64,000 nucleotides of DNA from Zasmidium citrigriseum (lineage: Eukaryota; Ascomycota; Dothideomycetes; Mycosphaerellales; Mycosphaerellaceae), in the NCBI GenBank assembly GCA_002786025.1, contig NHNW01000021.1:186001-250000 (forward strand), given 5' to 3'. The notes below the pieces were generated by a model. The model saw nothing but the letters and a program-made list of their open reading frames with translations, ran no database searches and had not been told where the DNA came from. Shown here in pieces: positions 57,087 to 64,000 of this stretch (positions within the stretch are counted from its first letter, which is position 1; each line of letters opens with the position of its first letter). Both the position numbers and the translations under genes were made by a program.

Positions 57087-58265
57087 TTAGAGGTGCTGTT
57101 CGAACCAGTGCTTGTCAAACCAACCGACAGAGTCGAATGCCTCCCAGAGTTTGCTGGACTTGTTGACGTCGATGTTGGTCGCATTTTGTGCTGAAGTCTT
57201 GTTGAAGTCCTTGCCGTCCACCAAAGACCGTAGCCTTGCTGCGAAGATGCGTCGCTTGTTGCCAAGGTAGCGGTTGCACGGCAACCGAAGGACCGAGGCG
57301 ATAGCGAGTTCTTGTGGGTGAAGATGCTTCCGGTCTTGGTCGTTGTCAAGATTGAGAGGATTGCTGTTGGTCCACGACGTTGTCATCTTCTTGCTCATCG
57401 TGTCGAGCGAGCTCGTTGGAGGGCAGTAGTCAGGCAGCAAATGCCAATCCGCATGAGGGTTGTTGTCGATCTTCTTCGTGGGCGCGGCTCGTGTGCGTGG
57501 CTTGGGTTGTGCTGCATGTGGAAGACCGCCGAGGGATGGGTCAGGCGTTGCCGTCTTTCTTCGGTTGCGCCTTGGTGGTGGTGAGTCAACTGTTGATGTG
57601 GCGACTGGTGCCTGGGACCTGGCAGCTGGCTTCGCTGGCACGGCCTTCGGAGTCTTGACCTTCGGCACCACGTTCGCTCGTCGTGGTTTTTCGATTCTAG
57701 CACGTCCGAGCGATGACACCATGCCCGCTGAGTATGCATCGCGAGCGGAGCCTTGCGACGGTTGGGGACCAGGCAATTGCCTCTGGGCAGATCTTATCCG
57801 CGCTCGCAAGTCAACGTTCTGAGCCATCATGTAACGCCAGTACTCCATTCCGTACGTGTTAAGCATCTCAACCGGTCCTACTGGGGCCTTTGCCGGCGTG
57901 GACGGTTCGACTGGCTGTACTTGACTGGAGATGCTCGATCGTGGTGTCGGTATTGACAGAGACGTGGCGGTCGGCGAACGTTGCTCTCGCTCTGGGGTCG
58001 TCCAGGTTTGACTCTCGTTGAACAGCGGCTTCTCATCGTTGGTCGAGCCAACAACGTTGTGATCGGGGTATAGGACATCGTCCTTGTGTTGGAACGTCGC
58101 TTCCTCGTTGAATTCTGGCGACGCTGGTGGCGATGGCATGCGTGGCTCAGGGCCGCTCACGACGAAGCTGTGCGAGAGCGGCTGATCTGGCGTCAGCAGT
58201 TGTGGTACGGGCATGGCCATGGCCATTGATTTCTTCTGCTCTTCTTGTTGCGTCGGCGACGCCAT
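57087..58265 (-). CDS. SWIRM domain protein, FUN19/Laf2-like
   Basis: One intronless frame of 392 residues. The N-terminal 290 residues are Pro/Ser/Thr-rich and disordered, with basic clusters (RRNRRKT) typical of nuclear proteins. The C-terminal 90 residues form a SWIRM domain: LHPQELAIASVLRLPCNRYLGNKRRIFAARL, then KTSAQNATNIDVNKSSKLWEAFDSVGWFDKHWF. Fungal proteins with this layout (yeast Fun19, fission yeast Laf2) are chromatin-associated and link to histone deacetylase complexes. The precise complex is inferred from family knowledge only. A second, different SWIRM protein, the SWI/SNF subunit, lies at 33033-35152 in this window. Confidence 0.85.
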   Translation of the reverse strand: MASPTQQEEQKKSMAMAMPVPQLLTPDQPLSHSFVVSGPEPRMPSPPASPEFNEEATFQHKDDVLYPDHNVVGSTNDEKPLFNESQTWTTPEREQRSPTATSLSIPTPRSSISSQVQPVEPSTPAKAPVGPVEMLNTYGMEYWRYMMAQNVDLRARIRSAQRQLPGPQPSQGSARDAYSAGMVSSLGRARIEKPRRANVVPKVKTPKAVPAKPAARSQAPVATSTVDSPPPRRNRRKTATPDPSLGGLPHAAQPKPRTRAAPTKKIDNNPHADWHLLPDYCPPTSSLDTMSKKMTTSWTNSNPLNLDNDQDRKHLHPQELAIASVLRLPCNRYLGNKRRIFAARLRSLVDGKDFNKTSAQNATNIDVNKSSKLWEAFDSVGWFDKHWFEQHL

Positions 58266-60358
58266 GGTGTTGGTGGAGTGCGGTTGTGTCTGCGTTCAAA
58301 GCGAAGTCGTTGTAAGTGTTGTAAGAGGTGGCGATGTCAAGGCTTATATTGATCGCGAGCTGCGTGGCGAAGCCTGGAATCGTCTCGTAGATGTATGCCT
58401 GGGCTGGAGTGAAGTCCGCGCTAAGTCCGTCTCTTTAACGCGTCGGGCGGAGGAGTCTTTCTGGCAGCGCTGGGTGCAAGACGGCGATATCGTTGTCTTT
58501 ATACTCTCCAGAAAATCGAAAATCGGTTGAATAATCGTGTGGGTGTGCTTGGTTAGCAATATAATGGGTGCGCCAGGCAACTGGACCACGGCGCTGGGAG
58601 AGCAGACAGAGAAAGCTTGCGACGAGACAGCGCAGGCGGCAGCGGATGATGACTGAATATGACTGACTTACGGGCGAACAGGACAAGACAAGCAGGCGCA
58701 GGCCAGGCAAGCAGCACTAAGACCTGCATTTGAAGGGCATGGGCGCACCTGACAGCAGAGTCAGGCTGCCGGTGCGCTGCGACAAGCAGAGGAGCAGGAG
58801 GTCGCTGACAATTGGGAGGTCCGAACGTCCTGGAAGCAGCGCGCGAGTGCCGTCTTGATTCGTCAATTCCTCGGTTCCCGGTGAGCCGCTAGCCAATGCT
58901 CGCACTCTTGTTGGCACATTGGGTGCGGTCGGATTGAGTCACAGCACGCTCTCCGCCACAGCGTCGGCATTGGGAGACGCCTGCCTCCGATCCCCTGCTG
59001 ATGATGCTGATTTCCAATTATTCCACCCCCGACGATTGATCAGAAATTGCCCTCTTAACTCCAGCATTTCGCCCTCTTCGCACACCTCGCTGCTTGAGGC
59101 CTGATGGAGCATCCGGCCGCGCCTGTCGTCTCGTCCGTATGACGCCGTGTGCTGCTTGGCGGGTACCAATGTCGCCGTCACTCTGCCCGCCTGCGCCACA
59201 CGTCGACATGGATGTGATAGGTCGCCTGCGCTGGTCATCTGTTTGCCTGTGCCAATGGCCGCGCTCCTGCGCAGGCCGCCCAAATGGCGAGGCACACCTC
59301 TCACCGGCGCCTGTAGGCAGAACAAAGAAGTGTGCAGTCGCAAGCCCGCGCCTAAGCGAATGCTCTCATTGCTCGCGATCAGCGCCTCTGGTACGCGTAG
59401 AGGTTCCGTGGGCGTGGGAGCCCTCTCGTGCGAGGCGATTACAAGCTGCTCACCATAGCATCCCATTCCATTGATTGTCATTCGGAGCTGGCGGGCTTAC
59501 CACCTCCCGAAGAGCCAGCGCGGCGATCCGCATTGAGGCATAAGCATTGGCGAGCACGTCGAGCGAGTTGTGCATGATGATCGCGTCGCTTGTGACCGCA
59601 ATGCTTCCCGCGTGGGCACACTGGAGAGCTGGAGAGCTGTTGGAGGCCGCCATTGAGAGTCAGCTGGCCCCTCGTCGAGAGGCCTTCACATGCGCTGTTT
59701 CAGAGCAGATGTTCGGCTGGTGGAATGGGTGGATCAGCTGCCTCGTCGCAGGCGTACCTTGCACTATCGGGTTTCAATGTCGGCCAACGAGTAACGTGGG
59801 AGGCGTGCTGTGTGCGGCGAGTCGTCGTCAATCAATGCAATATGCTCATAAGGTCTGGATGAGACAAGACGAGACGCGACGTCGTTGTCGCTGTCCGGCA
59901 CCAGCCTCCGCCACGCGGGGGAAATCGCGGATCCTCCCACGCCTCTACCAGGAATAGTACAGGGATCTCACGGTCTTCTCACATATGGACGTCACTCTTC
60001 CTTTCTTTCCAACGACATGATGACATGTATCCAGCACCGACATCCGGCCATAACCTACTCTACGGCGAACGAGGCCGGACATGATTCTGCCCCCGAGTCT
60101 GCGGCGGATTGTTGAACGACGGCGTACTGTACCGGGACACGTCTCGTCGCCACCGCGACAACAAAGCAGTCTCTACACTGCGTTTGCCTCGCAGTGAGGT
60201 GGCAGCCAAAGGCGGTGACACATTGACGACATGAGCGAAGCGTAAGGCAAACGTGCATCCAGCCCCATCTTCAAGCCATTGGGCTTCCTTTCTCCATTTC
60301 GAGACGCCTTTCCTCAGGTTTGTGGCAATGCAGCGCTAATGCATAAGACCGCAGCCAT
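58266..60358. other. 2.1 kb gene-free stretch
   Basis: Several overlapping frames exist on both strands (such as 58939-59481 minus) but none has a recognisable domain, an in-frame signal peptide or plausible splice partners. The left end holds the SWIRM gene promoter and the right end that of the Sws1-like gene. A lineage-specific gene or non-coding transcript cannot be excluded. Confidence 0.4.
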
Positions 60359-60964
60359 ATGGAGACTCTGTCAGGCCTCAATGGCCTCAATGCGGCCTCA
60401 AACCACAACCCGCGCCAGATCGTGTCCTCGTTGGTTTCAGCAATCCCTCGATCGCCCATTGGATCTCAATCAGCCAATCCGCTAAGAGATGTCTCACCGG
60501 AAGTCAGAAATGTATTCCTCACGCTCTACGCCCTGTTCGAAAAGGAGCTACTTCCAGCCTTGGATCTGCTCGATAGGAACCTCGTAACGCGCCTGAAAGC
60601 GCCAAATTCAACATCAACGCTACTGCTCGTACGGTCTGCCCAACAGCATAATACCCGCAACCCAGCCTACGAACACGTCAATTACTATGAAGTCCGCCTA
60701 GACGCATGGAGCTGCTCGTGCCCAGCTTTCACATTCTCAGCCTTTCCAGCCAACAGACAAATGTCGGGAGCACCGAACGACGGTCCTGCCGATGCGAAAG
60801 GCTGGCTGTTTGGCGGTCTCAGCCGTGGGACTGATCTGCCCATCTGCAAGCATCTCCTGGCATGTGTGCTTGTGGAGCATTGCGAAATGTTTGCTCACTT
60901 CGTCGATGAGCGTGAAGTATCTGTGGAGGAGATCGCCGGCTGGGCTGCTGGTTGGGGCGATTGA
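60359..60964 (+). CDS. sws1: SWIM zinc-finger protein, Sws1/Shu2-like (Shu complex)
   Basis: One intronless frame of 201 residues. The SWIM zinc finger is C119-x-C121 (WSCSCPAF) with C163-x-H165 (PICKHLLACVL), a CxC..CxH pattern. The preceding region LFEKELLPALDLLDRNLVTRL, followed by STLLLVRSAQQ, is the layout of Sws1/ZSWIM7/Shu2 proteins, which pair with Rad51-paralogue partners in the Shu complex to promote homologous recombination repair. An insertion of about 40 residues separates the two halves of the finger. No targeting signal. The assignment rests on the finger and on the length being close to the family. Confidence 0.82.
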   Translation: METLSGLNGLNAASNHNPRQIVSSLVSAIPRSPIGSQSANPLRDVSPEVRNVFLTLYALFEKELLPALDLLDRNLVTRLKAPNSTSTLLLVRSAQQHNTRNPAYEHVNYYEVRLDAWSCSCPAFTFSAFPANRQMSGAPNDGPADAKGWLFGGLSRGTDLPICKHLLACVLVEHCEMFAHFVDEREVSVEEIAGWAAGWGD

Positions 60965-61408
60965 GGGAACTGGAGGTCCGGTTTGCTTTGATCAATCAAT
61001 CATGCATCGGCATCATCTGCAATGCTGTCTTCGACGTGCATGAAAGCAGCAAGTACTGTGGGCCAGCTGATGCTCGGAGATGGCCGTCTTCATGTGGTAC
61101 AGGTCATCTCGCTGGAGGGGATAAGTACCATGAAATCGAAGAAAGAGAGGCAGATAAGGTGGGTCATGCAACGCTTGGCTACAATGCTACAAGTATTGCT
61201 GGTTCGCGGCTAGCGCGCCAAATGGATTGGCCGCACACGTGACGCTTCTTCTCCGGTGTGTCTGCTGATAATGTACATACTCGTCAATGAGCCAGTCTCC
61301 TTTTGCTGGCTGCGCGCGTTACGCCGCGCTGCTCATGCTCCAGACGCCGTCCATGCCAATGCACGCCGTTGCCCTGCCTCATTCGTGAAATCTTTCCATG
61401 CCAATCGT
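60965..61408. other. Convergent intergenic region
   Basis: Lies between the 3' ends of the Sws1-like (plus) and RPN8 (minus) genes and must contain both terminators. No gene is supported. Confidence 0.5.
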
Positions 61409-62576
61409 CTAGCCCTTCTTCTTGCCCTTCTCGTCCTTCTTCGTGTCATCTGTAACCTCCTTGTCTGCCTTCTCTGACGTCCCGTTCAGCATGAGCTTCT
61501 CCTCCTTCTTGATCTCATCCTCCTTCTTCTCCTCTTCCTTCTTTGCATCCGCGTCTTCCTGCTGCCTCTTGTTCTGGATCTTGTTCTCGATGAGATCGTG
61601 GAAGGCGGTGATAGCTCGGATCAGACTGGAGAGGTAGATTGACATGAGTTGATCGTTGGTCTTGATGCTCATTGCCCGAGCGAGTTCGGAGTTCTCTGTA
61701 CTGCCACTGGAGACACCAACTGCGCCGTTCACCATGCCGTTGAGAGTAGGCAGGTCCTTGGTCGCTGTCTTGGGCGTGGAGAGGTTGGGTAGGAGGTTGA
61801 AGACATCTTGAAGGTTGCCGAGAATTGCGTGATTGACGGGAAGATCACCATCGAGGACTTTCTGCAGGTACCGGCCGATGTCCTGTAATCGCAGATGCAG
61901 ACCTTGAAGGGACTCAAGTTGGCTTGTTATCCGCGTGCTGAGAGTTCCGACTGCCACATCCCGAATATCTCTTAGCAAGTGCTCCACACCAATCTCCTCT
62001 GCCTCTTCCGCCTCGATTGTGCTGGGTGTGTGTACGAAGGTCTTGGATGTAGTAGTTCCGTCGTCTTTAATCTCCTCCACCGCAAAGTATGCATCAGTAG
62101 GCACGCCCACCTCCTTCGGTTGGACATCGATGATGACCAGAAGTGGGTTCGGGGTGTATCGCTTGAACAGCTCGTTGATCTCAAGATCGCTCGCTCGCAG
62201 CTTCGGGCCAGAGTGATACCAGCCGATCAGCTTCTCCCTCGCGTTGACCTTCTTGAACATGTCGTTCATCGACTCGACATAGTTGTGATCCAGGAACCAT
62301 ACTGATGGATCCTTTTCGTCCTCTTCGAAAGGCACTGTTTGCATGTGATCAGCCGCGCTGTCCGGGGATCATTCATACCAAAATGTCCATACCTGCGAAG
62401 CTGTTTGACACTCGTACGCTCTTGCCATCATTCTGACCCAGGAGTACACCGACGACACGTTTCCGCGTGCCCTTGGCGGATCGCCCGTAGTGGTCTGCTG
62501 CTGAGAGGAGGACAAGAGGCGCGACGGAGACGGTGCGGTTGACGATGCTCAGCGTTTCCGCTGTAGTGGCCGGCAT
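61409..62576 (-). CDS. RPN8: 26S proteasome regulatory (lid) subunit Rpn8
   Basis: Exons 62576-62393 and 62334-61409 (58 bp intron) give 369 residues. The first 140 residues form an MPN domain ([63 protein letters not shown]). The catalytic JAMM metal ligands found in Rpn11 are incomplete (YHSG, but the HxHxnD triad is not present), as expected of the non-catalytic partner Rpn8. A helical C-terminal half is followed by a Lys/Glu-rich tail ([16 protein letters not shown]). Rpn8 pairs with Rpn11 in the proteasome lid that deubiquitinates substrates. It is divergent from the HD phosphohydrolase. Confidence 0.94.
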
Positions 62577-62920
62577 CTTGAAGAGTCGCAGAACGGGTTG
62601 AGGAAGTTCGGCGAAGGTTGTAGTGTCGGGGCGATGGGATCGGAGAGGTGTCGTGTGCGGTTGATGTGATGGTTGAAGTTCGAGAGATCAGCCACGCCGC
62701 CGCAGCTGCCTCAAGCTTGGACTCCGCCGTGGTCCCTGCCGCATTTCTATCTTCACCTCTTCAACCACAATCAAACATGGCCAAAGCATCCTGGCATTTC
62801 AGGCAGCGGCCTCGAAGCGAACGCGATTTACAAAATGAGCACAACAATTTGAGCGGCGGATAAAAGGCCAGCCTCAACCTCCCTCGATCACTCCGCCTTC
62901 ACTCCGACCTCACGAACAAC
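62577..62920. promoter_or_regulatory. Divergent promoter of RPN8 and HD phosphohydrolase genes
   Basis: A 344 bp region between two divergent starts, with no gene supported. I could not find a clear proteasome-associated control element (GGTGGCAAA type). Confidence 0.4.
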
Positions 62921-63625
62921 ATGGGCATAGAAGACAGCGCCATCAAGCTTGACAAGACGATCAATGCACCAGAGACTGAGCGGGAGGACTTCGAATCGTC
63001 AAGCTTGTACCTGAACGTGTGCAAATATGTCGAAGAATACATGTCTCGCTACGACATGTCCCATGACTACAACCACATCCGACGTGTCCTGGCCCTCTCG
63101 AAGCACATTCTAGCCGAGGAACTGAGGGATTACCCAGAGAAGAAGATCGACCAGCGGGCCGTTATCCTTGGGGCTCTTCTTCACGATGTAGGCGACAAGA
63201 AGTACGCAAAGCCCGGCGAGAACGCAGCAACCATGGTTTCTGACATCCTCGCCAAACATGGCTGCTCCCACCGACTCATAGCGAAGGTTGCCCTCATCGT
63301 GGAGAATGTCTCTTACACCAATGAGATCAAACGTCCACAACTTGTCAAAGCAATCATCGCTGCACACCCGGAGCTGGCCATAGTCCAAGATGCAGATCGT
63401 TTGGATGCTATTGGAGCAATTGGCATTGGGAGATGCTTTTCTTTTGGTGCCGCCAAAGCATCCGATCGTGGCATGCAAGGGAGCATTGACCACTTTACTG
63501 AGAAGTTGGAGAACTTGGAGTCGATGATGAAGACCGAGACCGGGAAGCGATTGGCAGGGGAGAGGACGCAGAGATTGAAAGACTTTCGGCAATGGTGGCA
63601 AGAAGAACTTGACATCTTCACATGA
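62921..63625 (+). CDS. HD-domain metal-dependent phosphohydrolase (YedJ/YpgQ-like)
   Basis: One intronless frame of 234 residues. HD-superfamily residues are visible in order: H48-D49 and H52 in the phrase SHDYNHIRRV, the central H88-D89 pair in GALLHDVGDKKY, and a distal Asp in VQDADRLDAIGAIGIGR. This H..HD..D set binds one or two metals and supports hydrolysis of nucleotides or other phosphoesters. The length and the DADRLDAIGAIGIGR phrase match the YedJ/YpgQ group of small bacterial and fungal phosphohydrolases. Substrate unknown. No signal peptide, so cytosolic. Divergent from RPN8. Confidence 0.88.
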   Translation: MGIEDSAIKLDKTINAPETEREDFESSSLYLNVCKYVEEYMSRYDMSHDYNHIRRVLALSKHILAEELRDYPEKKIDQRAVILGALLHDVGDKKYAKPGENAATMVSDILAKHGCSHRLIAKVALIVENVSYTNEIKRPQLVKAIIAAHPELAIVQDADRLDAIGAIGIGRCFSFGAAKASDRGMQGSIDHFTEKLENLESMMKTETGKRLAGERTQRLKDFRQWWQEELDIFT

Positions 63626-64000
63626 ATACCGGAGCCGCCACGCGGTCTTCTGGGATCGTGGCAATATGAAGCTACTCGTGAAGAAAAGGGATGCCCATGA
63701 GATCAATTGCAAAAGGTGCGGGATAGTGACCAAAGGCTGATTTAGTAAGAATTCTTTGGAGAGAGCAGACGCAATTGAGCAGCGCTGACTCTGGAACAGG
63801 TACCTTCTCAAATTTGCTCGTAGAAGATGGGCTACCTGAATTACATTTCGTGCACTACACAAAACTATGGCATACTGATTAAGACATCACACGTCATGTC
63901 AGGATTCAGTCGCGAGGGAACGACCAAGCTTTGAAGACCGTCTGCGTTGCAGACGCTTCACTCACCACGATCATGTTTGACCTCCACCCACCACTTCGGA
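63626..64000. other. Right window edge, no gene supported
   Basis: 3' flank of the HD phosphohydrolase gene. The minus-strand frames that cross this region are antisense to that gene and show no family features. A gene beginning beyond the window edge cannot be ruled out. Confidence 0.45.

Noticed and set aside
58939..59481. 180-codon minus-strand frame
   Set aside because: Composition looks random, overlapping frames of similar length exist on the other strand, and no domain is seen.

Overview
The window is nuclear DNA of a filamentous ascomycete (Pezizomycotina, possibly a Dothideomycete). The evidence is many short introns (47-82 bp, one of 153 bp) with GT..AG ends, genes packed on both strands, two Zn2Cys6 regulators, and typical fungal single-copy genes (SEY1, PMT2, HEM13, RPN8, an Ssr2-type SWI/SNF subunit, an Sws1-type Shu protein). 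I see no tRNA, rRNA, transposon, plasmid or CRISPR element. All gene models were assembled by hand from reading frames and splice signals, and exon coordinates are given in each entry.

Layout. 0.5-6.2 kb: an IPNS-type 2-oxoglutarate dioxygenase, an NCS1 nucleobase/allantoin-type permease and a DAL81/TamA-like Zn2Cys6 factor, which look like a small nitrogen/nucleobase module. 7.5-11.4 kb: a large AAA+ ATPase and a small single-pass membrane protein. 12.2-30.7 kb: nine consecutive genes forming a carbohydrate-degradation cluster: two alginate-lyase-fold proteins, GH43, an MFS permease of the allantoate-permease type, a Zn2Cys6 regulator, GH88, a fasciclin protein, GH27 and a membrane-anchored GH92. 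30.9-43 kb: PPR protein, Ssr2-like SWI/SNF subunit, SEY1, an unusual Zn2Cys6 + CCCH zinc-finger protein, a SnoaL/NTF2-like protein and a type-B carboxylesterase. 43.7-53.2 kb: acyl-CoA dehydrogenase ending in SKL, a degenerate tandem-repeat array of about 1.7 kb, an Hsp70-like ATPase, an orphan nuclear-type protein and coproporphyrinogen oxidase. 53.6-63.6 kb: PMT2, a SWIRM protein, a 2.1 kb gene-free stretch, Sws1-like, RPN8 and an HD phosphohydrolase.

The 12-31 kb cluster is the most notable system. Its parts fit a working hypothesis: secreted or cell-surface enzymes (two lyase-fold proteins, GH43, GH27, GH92) dismantle a branched uronic-acid polysaccharide, the MFS carrier imports the products, and the leaderless GH88 removes unsaturated uronic acids inside the cell under control of the embedded Zn2Cys6 factor. 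A 12-bp element (CCGGCGCCCGAT) is shared by two promoters of the cluster, and related GCTCCGAT elements occur in two others. The substrate is not known; the enzyme set would suit a galactose-, mannose-, xylose- and glucuronate-containing glycan.
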